The notes: a model not told the origin generated them from the sequence alone. Counted from the stretch's first letter, positions 16,348-26,049 are shown. The stretch: 64,000 nt of DNA from Leucobacter allii (GCF_022919155.1 NZ_CP095045.1:2852001-2916000); one strand, 5' to 3'. Numbers and translations are program-made.

Positions 16348-17427
16348 TCAGTTGTCGTGGAAGCTCAGGCGCTCGGTGAGCTCGACGAAGAGGAGCGCCA
16401 CGAGGCCGAATGCGATGAAGAAGAGCACGCCGGCCGCAGCCGAGATGCCGGCGTCGAAGCTGCGGAAGCCGAACTCGTAGAGCAGGTAGTAGATGTTCGT
16501 CGAGGAGCCGCTCGGCCCGCCCTGGGTGATGAGGTCGATGACCGGGAAGGTCCACTGGGCCGAGAGCAGGATCGTCATGAGCGCGAGGAACACGAGCGAG
16601 GGCGAGAGCAGCGGGATGGTGATGCGCCAGAGGATCTGGCGCCGCTTCGCGCCGTCGACGCCGGCCGCGTGCTCGTAATCGGGGTTGATGCCCGCGAGCC
16701 CCGCGGAGACGACGAGCACCCCGAAGCCGAGCAGCTGCCAGCCGACGATGACCATGACCGCGATCATCGATCCTCCCGGCTCCCGGAAGACGTTGCCCAT
16801 CTCGAATCCGAGCGTGCGTGCGATCGCGGGGATCGTGCCGCCCTCTTCCGCGAACATCCAGCGCCAGATCGCGCTCGTCGCGACGGGCGTCACGAGGTAC
16901 GGCACGAAGATGAGCGCCTGGTAGACGGTCTTCGCCCGGCCGGAGACGCGCTTCGAGAGCAGGGCGAAGGCGACCGGGAGCGCGACGGACAGGATGAGGA
17001 AGGCCCCGATGTACAGCAGCGTGTTCCAGAGCGCCTGGTGCAGCTCGGGCAGCGCCAGCACCTCGGCGTAGTTGCCCATGCCGACGGGGGTCTTCGGCTG
17101 GGTCGGGATGAGGTTCCAGTCGTAGAAGGAGAGCTCGAAGGTCTGCGCGAGCGGCAGGTACGTCCAGAGGATCAGCATCGCCGTGGCCGGGAGGATGTAG
17201 AGGTACGGCGCGACGGAGAAGCGGGGCCGCGGCGCGCGGCGGCGCGCGCGCCTGCGATCCCCGGCCGGCCAGGGGGCGGTGGGCCCGGGAGCGGTGGACC
17301 CGGCGTCCGCCGGTGCGGCGTTCGCGGGCGCGGGATCTGCGGGGCCCGCGGGATCGGCGGGGCCCGCGGGATCGGCGTCGGCGGCTGCCCGGGACGGGGC
17401 TTGCTGGGGGAGAACCTCGGTGAACAA
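16348..17427 (-). CDS. carbohydrate-type ABC transporter permease, MalF/UgpA family, with a DPAGPA-repeat N-terminus
   Basis: 359 residues if started at TTG 17427; this is the only reasonable start ahead of TM1 (VAPYLYILPATAMLILWTYLPLAQTF) and lies 59 nt after the preceding stop, but its ribosome site is poor. Residues 15-60 are a Pro/Ala/Asp tract with DPAGPA repeats encoded by 18-bp units, then an Arg cluster. Six membrane segments follow, with the EAA loop EHAAGVDGAKRRQILWRITIP. Partner of the downstream permease. Confidence 0.85.
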   Translation of the reverse strand: MFTEVLPQQAPSRAAADADPAGPADPAGPADPAPANAAPADAGSTAPGPTAPWPAGDRRRARRRAPRPRFSVAPYLYILPATAMLILWTYLPLAQTFELSFYDWNLIPTQPKTPVGMGNYAEVLALPELHQALWNTLLYIGAFLILSVALPVAFALLSKRVSGRAKTVYQALIFVPYLVTPVATSAIWRWMFAEEGGTIPAIARTLGFEMGNVFREPGGSMIAVMVIVGWQLLGFGVLVVSAGLAGINPDYEHAAGVDGAKRRQILWRITIPLLSPSLVFLALMTILLSAQWTFPVIDLITQGGPSGSSTNIYYLLYEFGFRSFDAGISAAAGVLFFIAFGLVALLFVELTERLSFHDN

Positions 17428-17486
17428 GCGTGGGTCCGTTCTGCTCGGGGTCCGGGGCCCGGCGTCCGCCGGGCCCCGGCATCGGG

Positions 17487-18392
17487 TCAGGCGAGGGCGG
17501 GCTCGGCGGTGGCGCTGAGCGCGGCGTTGGCCTCCTCGAGCGAGAGCTGCGCGAAGGCGGCCATCTGCTCGGCGGTGACCTCGTAGACGGTCGAGAACTC
17601 GCCGATCGGGACGACGGTGTGCATGACCCGGTCGTCGTAGACGTGCACGAGGTTGAAGCCCTGCGCGCCGTTCTGCCCGCGCATCCCGCCCGCCTTGACG
17701 TTGAGATCCTGGGTGTAGCAGGTCGCGGAGGCCACCGACACGGGCACGCCGCCGATCTCGCTGAAGGTGTTGAAGTGCAGGTGCCCGCCGAGCACCGCCC
17801 GCACATCGGTGCCGCGGATCGCCTCGGCGAAGCGGGACTGCTCCCGCAGCTCGACGAACTCGATGGGCTCGAGCAGGGACGGCACCGGCGGGTGATGGAG
17901 CGCGATGATGCTGCCGTGCGGCGCCGGGGTCGCGAGTACGTCGGCGAGCCACGCGTACTGCTCGTCCGTGATCTCGCCGTGGTGCGAGCCCGGGACGGTG
18001 GAGTCGAGCGCGATGATGCGCAGACCGTTGATCTCCGTGACGTAGTCCACGCTCTCCTCCCCCGCATCGGAGTCGAGGAGCTGCGAGCGGAAGGGCGTGC
18101 GGGTGTCGTGGTTGCCCATGACCCAGATCACCTCGGCGCCGATCGCGGCGGCCGCCGGTTCGACGAGCGCGCGCAGCCGGTCGTAGGCGTCGGCGTCGCC
18201 CGTGTCGGCGAGGTCGCCCGTGAAGACGATCGCCTCGGGCCGCGCCTGCGTCTCGGCGAAGTCGCGGAAGAGCTTCTTGAGGTTCGCGTCGCTGTCGACG
18301 GAGCCGTGCAGCAGCTCGGTGCCGCCGACGAAATGGGTGTCGCTGAGGTGGAGGATGAAGTGCTCGACGGGCGGGTGCTGCGATGCCGACAT
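17487..18392 (-). CDS. 3',5'-cyclic-nucleotide phosphodiesterase-like metallophosphoesterase
   Basis: 301 residues with LSDTHF, TGDLAD, VMGNHDTR, LHHPP and GGHLHFNTF, the complete binuclear metal set of the CpdA/Rv0805 group. No signal peptide. It sits inside the Ugp-like ABC operon between a phosphatase and the permeases, so cleaving imported phosphodiesters is more plausible than cAMP turnover; inference. Paralogous in function, but only weakly similar, to the metallophosphoesterase at 14448. Confidence 0.88.
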   Translation of the reverse strand: MSASQHPPVEHFILHLSDTHFVGGTELLHGSVDSDANLKKLFRDFAETQARPEAIVFTGDLADTGDADAYDRLRALVEPAAAAIGAEVIWVMGNHDTRTPFRSQLLDSDAGEESVDYVTEINGLRIIALDSTVPGSHHGEITDEQYAWLADVLATPAPHGSIIALHHPPVPSLLEPIEFVELREQSRFAEAIRGTDVRAVLGGHLHFNTFSEIGGVPVSVASATCYTQDLNVKAGGMRGQNGAQGFNLVHVYDDRVMHTVVPIGEFSTVYEVTAEQMAAFAQLSLEEANAALSATAEPALA

Positions 18393-18471
18393 GAGAGGAG
18401 TCCTTTCGGTGTGCGGTGGGGGTCTGGAGTGAGCGGGTGGACGGGTGCGCTGAGGAGGCGGGCGCCGCGGC

Positions 18472-19224
18472 TCAGCCGACGAGGCGATCGCGGAGCCGCG
18501 CGAGCGCGGCCGCGTCGAAGCCGTGGGCGAGGAGCATCCGCTCGGCGCCGCCGTGCAGCTCCTCGATGAGGTCGAGCGCCTCGGCGATGAGCGCGGCGGG
18601 GCTCGACGCGACGAGCTCCCGCACGCTCTCCGGGGCCACGCCGTGCTGAGCGGTGAAGCTCGCGAGCATCGCCTCGGCCCACTCCCCCGCGAGATGCGTC
18701 TCGCTCGCGACGTAGTCGGCGACGATCTGCTCGCGGGGCACTCCCACGACGCTCAGCGTGGTGGCGATGACCATACCGGTGCGGTCCTTGCCCGCGGTGC
18801 AGTTCACGAGCACGCCGCCCTCGGGCGCGTCGGCGATGCGCCGCACGGCTCCCGTGAGCGCGACCACGCGGTCCGTCGCGATGCTGCGGTAGATCTCCGC
18901 GAGCGACGGCGCCGCGCCGATCTGCGGGATCGCGGCGCCCGCGAAGATCGGGTGATGCACCGTTTCCACGAGCGCCGGAGGCACGGCGCTCGGGGCGCGG
19001 CCGAGTTCCGCGTCGTCGCGCAGATCCACGATGCGCACGATCCCCTGCGCGGCGAGCTCGCGTGCGCCGTCGGCGTCGACGCGGTGCAGGGCGTCCGAGC
19101 GGAAGAGGCTCCCGGGGCGGATCGCGCCGGAGACCGCGGGGTAGCCTGCCGCGCTGCGGAGGTTGTAGGTTCCGGCGATCGGGATCCGTGCGCCGGCCCG
19201 AGCGCTCGAGGCGAGCGATTCCAT
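18472..19224 (-). CDS. PtpB/LipA-like tyrosine- or phosphoinositide-phosphatase
   Basis: 250 residues. N-terminal NLRSAAGYP...GSLFRSDAL is the Y_phosphatase3 signature; the P-loop is NCTAGKDRTGM with nucleophile Cys142 and Arg148. The residue before the Cys is Asn where His is usual. Family members (for example mycobacterial PtpB) dephosphorylate phosphotyrosine and phosphoinositides. In this operon, removal of phosphate from an imported phospho-compound is the likely role. Confidence 0.85.
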   Translation of the reverse strand: MESLASSARAGARIPIAGTYNLRSAAGYPAVSGAIRPGSLFRSDALHRVDADGARELAAQGIVRIVDLRDDAELGRAPSAVPPALVETVHHPIFAGAAIPQIGAAPSLAEIYRSIATDRVVALTGAVRRIADAPEGGVLVNCTAGKDRTGMVIATTLSVVGVPREQIVADYVASETHLAGEWAEAMLASFTAQHGVAPESVRELVASSPAALIAEALDLIEELHGGAERMLLAHGFDAAALARLRDRLVG

Positions 19225-19275
19225 GGTGTGTTCCTTACTGTTCGGTGCGGGAGATGGTGCCGAGCGGGCCAGGGC

Positions 19276-20631
19276 TCACTCGATGAGGGCCTGGGCTCGC
19301 TCGGCGGCGTCGCGCATCGTCTCCTCGGCGGGCTCGCCGTAGAAGACCACGTTCTCGATGGCCTCTGCGAGGAGCTCGTCGACCTGGGCGTAGCTGTTGC
19401 CCGGGTAGGAGACCCAGGGCTCCAGCCGGTCGAGCTGGTCGAGGTTCGGCTGGGCGAGGGGGTTGGCCGCGAGCCAGTCCGCGAGCGCGCCGCCCTCCTC
19501 GGTGAGCGAGGGGCGCAGCGGCAGGTAGCCGATCTGGCTGGTGATGAGCTCGTAGGCGCGATCGCTCGTCATGAACTCGATGAACTCCCAGCTCGCCCGC
19601 TGCTCGGCGGGATCCTCGCTGAGCACGAAGAGCGCGGAGCCCGAGTTCGTCGGCACGGCCTCCGCGTCGCCGAATCCGGGCATCGCGGCCGCGTCCAGCG
19701 TCCAGCCGCCGGCCTCGGCGCCCTGCAGCAGCATCCCCTGCACCGCCGAGGTGGTGAGGACCATCGCGACGTCGCCCTTGGCGAGCCCTTCCATCTGGGC
19801 GGCCGCGTCCACGTTGCGCAGCACCCCGTCCTCCGTCATCCGCGCGAAGCGCTCGACCGTGTCGACGGCCTGCTCGGAGCCGAACTCGATGGTGCTGCGG
19901 TCGTCCGAGAGCACCTGGGCGCCGTTCGAGCGGAACAGTCCCTGCATGCACCAGTTGCCGCCGGTGACGACGCAGTTCACGTCGAGGGAGGGCTTGCCCG
20001 TCGCGGCCGTCACCTGCTGCGCGATCGCCTCGACGGAATCCCAGGTGCTGAAGTCGGGATCCTCGATCCCCGCCGCCGCGAGCGCATCGGCGTTGAAGAA
20101 GAGCACGGGCGTGGAGAAGACGTACGGCATGCCGATGGTCTTGCCGTCCCAGTCGGCGAGGACGCGCGCGTTCGGGTGCATCGGATGCTCGCCGCCGAAG
20201 GCCGCCTCGAGCTCCTCGGCGCTCACGATGTCGGACAGGGGCTTCGCGCCGAGCTGGGTGGCCGCGAATTCGAGTGAGTCGAAGGTGAGCTGGGCGACGT
20301 CGGGCGGGTCGCCGGCGAGCAGCTGGGTCTGCACGCTGCTCGTGTAGCTGCTGTTCGCGGCGCTCGTGCCCTGCGGCGCCTGGCCCGTCACCGAGATGTT
20401 CGGGTGCGCCGCCTCGAACTCGGCGATGAGCTGCTGCACCGTGTCGGTCCAGGCTCCGGCCTGGGAGAGGTTGTAGCTCTCGAAGACGATCTCGACCCGC
20501 TGATCGTCGCCGAGTTCGGGCGCGATCGCGGCGGCGGTCTCGCTCGCGGCGGCGCCGGGGGTGCAGGAGGCGAGGGTGAGCGCGGCCAGGGCGGCCAGGG
20601 AAGCGGCGGCGGCGAGGCGTCTCGTGCGCAT
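19276..20631 (-). CDS. extracellular solute-binding lipoprotein, UgpB-type (copy 1)
   Basis: 451 residues from ATG 20631 with AAAGGA upstream. Lipobox LTLASC^T after the signal peptide. Family SBP_bac_1: RVEIVFESYNLSQAGAWTDTVQQLIAEFEAAHPNI, a LLAGDPPDVAQL motif, and a C-terminal GYLPLRPSL block. It is a close paralogue of the protein at 22108-23466; shared blocks run the whole length. It lies after the ATPase and before the phosphatase, 98 and 51 nt apart. Confidence 0.92.
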   Translation of the reverse strand: MRTRRLAAAASLAALAALTLASCTPGAAASETAAAIAPELGDDQRVEIVFESYNLSQAGAWTDTVQQLIAEFEAAHPNISVTGQAPQGTSAANSSYTSSVQTQLLAGDPPDVAQLTFDSLEFAATQLGAKPLSDIVSAEELEAAFGGEHPMHPNARVLADWDGKTIGMPYVFSTPVLFFNADALAAAGIEDPDFSTWDSVEAIAQQVTAATGKPSLDVNCVVTGGNWCMQGLFRSNGAQVLSDDRSTIEFGSEQAVDTVERFARMTEDGVLRNVDAAAQMEGLAKGDVAMVLTTSAVQGMLLQGAEAGGWTLDAAAMPGFGDAEAVPTNSGSALFVLSEDPAEQRASWEFIEFMTSDRAYELITSQIGYLPLRPSLTEEGGALADWLAANPLAQPNLDQLDRLEPWVSYPGNSYAQVDELLAEAIENVVFYGEPAEETMRDAAERAQALIE

Positions 20632-20729
20632 GCGGGTGATCCTTTCGGGATGCGGGCGGGGTTCGGGTGCAGGCGGGGTTCGGGATGCTGGCGGCGGTCG
20701 GGACGACGGCGGGGCGGGTGCGGTCGGGA

Positions 20730-21890
20730 TCAGGCGGGCTGCGGCGCCGCGGCGCGTCCGGGATCGGATTCCGCGGCGGCGAGCGCGTCGTCCTCGACCC
20801 ACTCGAGACGGCGCCCGCTCGCGCGGTCGAAGAGATGCACGCGCTCGGCCGGGGCGGCGAGCACGACGAGCTCGCCGACCGTCCACCGCGTCGCGCGGTC
20901 GCAGGACACCGTGACGCGGTGCTCCCCGATCGTGCAGTGCACCAGCTGCTCGCGGCCGAGGTTCTCGACGAGCGCCACCGCGCCCCGCAGGGCGATGCCG
21001 GCCGTCGGCACCGCCTCGGGAGCCCCGCCGGCGTGGATGCTCAGGTGCTCCGGCCGCACCCCCGCCACGACCTCGCGGTCGGGCGTCGCGCCCGCCCACA
21101 GCACGGCCTCGAGCCCGGGGGCGAAGACCGACACCCGGCCGTCCGTGGTGGTGAGCGTCGCCTCCATGAGGTTCATCGCGGGCGAGCCGAGGAAGCCGGC
21201 GGCGAAGACCGAGCTCGGCGCGTCGTAGAGCTCCTCGGGCGTGCCGTACTGCTCGAGCCTGCCGGCGTTGAGCAGCGCGATCTTCGTCGCCATCGTCATG
21301 GCCTCCACCTGATCGTGGGTGACGTAGACGAAGGTGGCCCCGAGCTTGCGGTGCAGCGCGGCGAGCTCCTGACGGGTGGCGGTGCGCAGCTTCGCGTCGA
21401 GGTTCGAGAGCGGCTCGTCCATGAGGAAGGCCCGCGGCTCGCGCACGAGGGCGCGCGCCACGGCGACGCGCTGGCGCTGGCCGCCGGAGAGCTCCTTCGG
21501 CTTGCGATCGAGCAGGTGCGCGATCTCGACGGACTCGGCAGCCGCTCGGACGCGCTCGGCGATCTCGGCCTTCGGCGTCTTCTGGACCTTCAGCGGGAAG
21601 GCGAGGTTCTTCTCCACGCTCAGGTGCGGGTAGAGCGCGTAGCTCTGGAAGACCATGGCGAGGTCGCGCTTGCGGGCCGGGAGACCCGTGATGTCGGTCT
21701 CGCCGATCCTGATCGAACCGTCCGTCGGCTCGAGCAGGCCGGCGATCATGCGCAGCAGCGTCGTCTTCCCGCACCCGGAGGGCCCGAGCAGCACCAGGAA
21801 ATCGCCGTCCGCGACATCGAGCGAGATGCGATCGACGGCGGTGACGTCGCCGAACGCGCGGGTGATCTGATCGAGTACGAGCCGGGCCAC
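20730..21890 (-). CDS. ABC transporter ATPase, UgpC/MsmK family
   Basis: 386 residues from GTG 21890, chosen for GGGAGGT five nt upstream. Walker A GPSGCGKTT, Q-loop FQSYALYPHLSV, signature LSGGQRQR, Walker B FLMDEPLSNLD, then a C-terminal TOBE domain (VRPEHLSI). These ATPases energise MalFG/UgpAE-type permeases and can serve several importers. First gene of its transcript, behind PHO-like box A. Confidence 0.93.
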   Translation of the reverse strand: MARLVLDQITRAFGDVTAVDRISLDVADGDFLVLLGPSGCGKTTLLRMIAGLLEPTDGSIRIGETDITGLPARKRDLAMVFQSYALYPHLSVEKNLAFPLKVQKTPKAEIAERVRAAAESVEIAHLLDRKPKELSGGQRQRVAVARALVREPRAFLMDEPLSNLDAKLRTATRQELAALHRKLGATFVYVTHDQVEAMTMATKIALLNAGRLEQYGTPEELYDAPSSVFAAGFLGSPAMNLMEATLTTTDGRVSVFAPGLEAVLWAGATPDREVVAGVRPEHLSIHAGGAPEAVPTAGIALRGAVALVENLGREQLVHCTIGEHRVTVSCDRATRWTVGELVVLAAPAERVHLFDRASGRRLEWVEDDALAAAESDPGRAAAPQPA

Positions 21891-21950
21891 CGGATACCTC
21901 CCAGGTAATTGCGTTTCCTCGTCTCCTGCGTTCAAGAAACGATCTGCCTC

Positions 21951-22028
21951 CAGCGTGGGCCGCCGAGATGAACCGCAGGAGACGGCCCGAGGAACGGCGG
22001 GAGCCGGGTGCGCGAACACCTCGTTCAC
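21951..22028 (-). promoter_or_regulatory. PHO-box-like repeat array A (upstream of the UgpC operon)
   Basis: On the coding (minus) strand GTTC cores occur at 22017-22014, 21995-21992 and 21973-21970, exactly 22 nt apart, in contexts GTGTTCGCG, CCGTTCCTC and CGGTTCATC. Intermediate 11-nt positions hold GGCTCC and GTCTCC. This 11-nt periodicity with GTTCAYC cores matches the direct-repeat units bound by PhoP in actinobacteria. The segment is about 75% identical to box B. Confidence 0.6.
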
Positions 22029-22050
22029 CGTCCCGGCCCGGATGACGACG

Positions 22051-22086
22051 GACGGGCGCCGCCGCCCGAGGGCGGCGACGCCCGTC
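22051..22086 (-). terminator. hairpin terminator candidate after solute-binding protein copy 2
   Basis: GACGGGCG-C-CGCCGCCC (22051-22067) pairs with GGGCGGCG-A-CGCCCGTC (22070-22086), a 16-bp stem with one mismatch. No T-run. It starts 22 nt after the stop at 22108 and separates that gene from the UgpC transcript. Confidence 0.6.
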
Positions 22087-22107
22087 GGGGGCATCGCTCG
22101 ACGGCGC

Positions 22108-23466
22108 TCAGGGCACGAGCGCCTGGGCCCGTTCCTGGGCGGCCGGCATCGTCTCGGAGGCCGGCTTGCCGTAGAAGATCGACTCCTCCGCGGCGCCGAC
22201 GTAGAGGTCGGTGATCTGCGCGTAGCTGTTGCCCGGGAAGGAGCGCGCGGGCTCCATCCGGTCGAGCTGATCGAGGTTCGGCTGCACCATGGGGATGGAC
22301 GCGGCCCAGTCGTGCAGCACGCCGCCCTCCTCCGTCAGCGCGGGTCGCAGCGGGAGGTAGCCGATCTGGCTCGTGATGAGCTCGAAGGCGCGGTCGCTCG
22401 TGAGGAAGGAGATGAGCTCCCAGGCGGCGCGCTGCTTCGCCGGGTCCTCGCTGAAGACGTAGAGCGCCGATCCCGAGTTCACGGGGACCGACTCCCCCGC
22501 GCCGTCGAAGGCGGGCAGGCCGACCGCGTCGAGCTCCCAGCCGCCGGCGTCCGAGGCCTGGATCAGCGCGCCCTGCAGCGCCGCGCTCTGGAGCAGGAAG
22601 GCGACGTCGCCCTTGGCGAGCCCCTCGTTGTGCGCCTGGGCGTCGGCGTTGCGCAGCACGCCGGACTCGTACATCTCGGCGAAGCGGTCGACCGCGCCCA
22701 CGGCTGCGTCCGAGCCGTACTCGATCGTCTGCCGATCCTCCGAGATGACGTCTCCGCCGTTGGAGAGGATGAGCGCCTGCAGGCACCACTCGCCGCTCGG
22801 GTAGAAGCAGGCGACGTCGACCGAGGGCTTGCCGGTCATCGCCGAGACCCGGGCCCCGGCCTCCTCGACCGCGTCCCACGTCGACAGGTCGGCGTCGGCC
22901 GGCACCCCGGCCTCCTCGAGCATCGTGCGGTTCACGAACAGCATCGGCGTGGAGAAGACGTAGGGCATCGCGACGGTCTGCCCCTCCCAGTCGCCGAGCA
23001 CCTTGGCCTTCGGGTGGTAGGGGTGCTCGCCCCCGAAGTGCTCCTCGACCGCCTCGTCGCCGACGATCTCGTTGAGCGGCTTGGCGCCGAGCTGGTTCAC
23101 CGCGAAGTCGAGCTGGCCGAAGCCGAGCTGCGCGACGTCGGGCGGGTCGCCCGCGAGCAGCTGGGTCTGCACGCTCGAGACGATGTCGTCGACTGCGCCG
23201 CCCTGGGGCGGCTGCGCGGTGACGGTGATGTTGGGGTGCTCCTCCTCGAACTCGGCGAGCAGCTGCTCGACGGTGTCGGTCCAGGGGCCGGCCTGGGTGA
23301 GGTTGTAGGACTCGAAGACGATCTCGACCTGCTCGTCGTCCGCGAGCTCCGGCACGACCCCCTCGGGGGAGGAGCCGGTCGCGGTGGCGGCCTGCGTGCA
23401 GGCGACCAGGGGCAGGCCGGCGATCGCGGTGATCGCGGCGGTGGCTATCAGGCGGCGCATGCGCAT
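22108..23466 (-). CDS. extracellular solute-binding lipoprotein, UgpB-type (copy 2)
   Basis: 452 residues from ATG 23466 with AAAGGA 11 nt upstream. Lipobox GLPLVAC^T. Same architecture as copy 1 and clearly its tandem paralogue (EQVEIVFESYNLTQAGPWTDTVEQLLAEFEEEHPNI; GDPPDVAQL; GYLPLRPAL; FPGNSYAQI). Its own promoter region carries box B and it is followed by a hairpin, so it looks monocistronic. The two copies may bind different ligands for one permease. Confidence 0.92.
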   Translation of the reverse strand: MRMRRLIATAAITAIAGLPLVACTQAATATGSSPEGVVPELADDEQVEIVFESYNLTQAGPWTDTVEQLLAEFEEEHPNITVTAQPPQGGAVDDIVSSVQTQLLAGDPPDVAQLGFGQLDFAVNQLGAKPLNEIVGDEAVEEHFGGEHPYHPKAKVLGDWEGQTVAMPYVFSTPMLFVNRTMLEEAGVPADADLSTWDAVEEAGARVSAMTGKPSVDVACFYPSGEWCLQALILSNGGDVISEDRQTIEYGSDAAVGAVDRFAEMYESGVLRNADAQAHNEGLAKGDVAFLLQSAALQGALIQASDAGGWELDAVGLPAFDGAGESVPVNSGSALYVFSEDPAKQRAAWELISFLTSDRAFELITSQIGYLPLRPALTEEGGVLHDWAASIPMVQPNLDQLDRMEPARSFPGNSYAQITDLYVGAAEESIFYGKPASETMPAAQERAQALVP

Positions 23467-23522
23467 GTGAGGGATGGTCCTTTCACGGTCGTGAGCGGCG
23501 CGGTGTCGGTCTCCGACTCCGC

Positions 23523-23535
23523 GAAACGGCGTTTC
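23523..23535. promoter_or_regulatory. GAAAC-N3-GTTTC inverted repeat, possible RpiR operator
   Basis: A 5+5 perfect inverted repeat (GAAACGGCGTTTC) 57 bp before the ATG of binding protein copy 2. The minus-strand 9-mer AGGAAACGC within it recurs upstream of the ATPase gene (21919-21911). Adjacent to an RpiR gene; link is inference. Confidence 0.4.
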
Positions 23536-23569
23536 CTGGATCCGGTGATCCGGGGAACCGCTCGTACTC

Positions 23570-23646
23570 AGCGTGGGCGACGCGGGTGAACCGCCGGGGG
23601 CCGCGCGGCGAACGGAGGGGACCGCCTTCGCGAACACCCGGTTCCC
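23570..23646 (-). promoter_or_regulatory. PHO-box-like repeat array B (upstream of binding protein copy 2)
   Basis: Minus-strand GTTC cores at 23635-23632, 23613-23610 and 23591-23588, exactly 22 nt apart, in GTGTTCGCG, CCGTTCGCC and CGGTTCACC; the 11-nt intermediate positions hold GGTCCCC and GGCCCCC. The last core is a full GTTCACC unit. A fourth core in the opposite orientation lies 9 bp from the first, as in box A. Confidence 0.65.
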
Positions 23647-23671
23647 CTGCGCACGGCCGCTCCGCGGCGTC

Positions 23672-24550
23672 TCAGGCGCGGTCGGGCTGCGCGACCATCA
23701 TGCGCACCTCGTCGTAGACCTCTGCCCGCGCGGCGATGGCGGTCGGCAGCGTGCCGAGCGCCGCGGCGTGCAGCGCGGAGAGCAGGAGCATCTGGACGAT
23801 GTTGCCCGTGACCGTGCTGTCGTTCCAGCGGTGGAAATCCGCGCCCGCGACGAGGGGGTAGTCGGAGAGCTCCGCGAGCTCCGACTTGCCGTAGCTCGTG
23901 ATGGCGACGACGACGGCGCCGGCCTCCTTCGCGAGCACCGCGGAGCGCAGCGTGAAGTTGTTCATGCCGCTGTCGCTGACGGCGAGGCAGACGTCGCCGG
24001 GCTTCAGCAGCTTCGCCGAGATGTGCTGCGAAATGATGTCCACGGGGCTCTCGCAGACCTTCCCGCTCGTGAGGAAGTGCAGCCCGACGGACTGCGCGGC
24101 GGCGAGCGAGGCGCCGTTGCCGACCACGAGGAGGCGGCCGCACTCCCTGATCCGGCCCGCCGCGGCGTCGAATGCCGCGAGGTCGAGGGCGCCGAGCGCG
24201 CCGCGGATCCCCTCGATCGCGCGGCTGAAGACGCCCTCGAGCGGGTGCTCGAATGCGGCGGGGACGGGGCCGTCCTGTGGCATCGCCTGGTCGCGGATCA
24301 GCAGTTCGCGCAAGCGCTGGAATCCCCCGAAGCCCATCCGCTGGCAGGCCCGGACGACCGTCGCGGGCGAGACGCCCGCGCGGGCCGCGAGCTCGGCGAC
24401 GGATGCCGCCGCCACGAAGCGGGGATCGTCGATGCAGGCCTGCGCGACGCGGCGCTCGCTGGGCACGAGCGAGGGGACGAGGGACTGCAGCATCGCGCGC
24501 GTGCCGCCGAGCGGCGGGGAGATCGTCGAGGTCATGCCTTCGATGCTCAC
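23672..24550 (-). CDS. MurR/RpiR-family regulator with SIS sugar-phosphate domain
   Basis: 292 residues from GTG 24550 (ATG 24535 is an alternative). N-terminal RpiR helix-turn-helix: ELAARAGVSPATVVRACQRMGFGGFQRLRELL. C-terminal SIS domain: residues 130-265 with LLVVGNGASLAAAQ and LAVSDSGMNNFTL. SIS domains bind phosphosugars, so the gene fits control of the neighbouring phospho-compound importer. Divergent from aspS; same strand as the importer but separated by box B. Confidence 0.9.
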   Translation of the reverse strand: MSIEGMTSTISPPLGGTRAMLQSLVPSLVPSERRVAQACIDDPRFVAAASVAELAARAGVSPATVVRACQRMGFGGFQRLRELLIRDQAMPQDGPVPAAFEHPLEGVFSRAIEGIRGALGALDLAAFDAAAGRIRECGRLLVVGNGASLAAAQSVGLHFLTSGKVCESPVDIISQHISAKLLKPGDVCLAVSDSGMNNFTLRSAVLAKEAGAVVVAITSYGKSELAELSDYPLVAGADFHRWNDSTVTGNIVQMLLLSALHAAALGTLPTAIAARAEVYDEVRMMVAQPDRA

Positions 24551-24638
24551 ACCGTCAGGTGGCCGGGAGGTTACGGCCGCGCGGAGGGTGCGAGCGGCGG
24601 GTGCGGGCGGAGCCCCGCGCGACGGCTAGACTGTGCGG

Positions 24639-25982
<1,344 letters not shown>

Positions 25983-25995
25983 TTTCGGGATCCCG

Positions 25996-26035
25996 ACCAC
26001 GGCGCCCCGTCGCAGCTGCGACGGGGCGCCGTGGT
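25996..26035. terminator. 40-bp perfect palindrome, bidirectional terminator
   Basis: A 20-bp perfect stem (half-site begins ACCACGGCGCCCCG) centred between aspS and the convergent surface-protein operon; no T-run. Confidence 0.75.
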
Positions 26036-26049
26036 GCTCTCAAGGCTGC

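Noticed and set aside
16348..17952. Longer version of the UgpA-like permease starting far upstream
   Set aside because: The extension overlaps the metallophosphoesterase coding region in another frame and has no family similarity; TTG 17427 keeps the genes separate.
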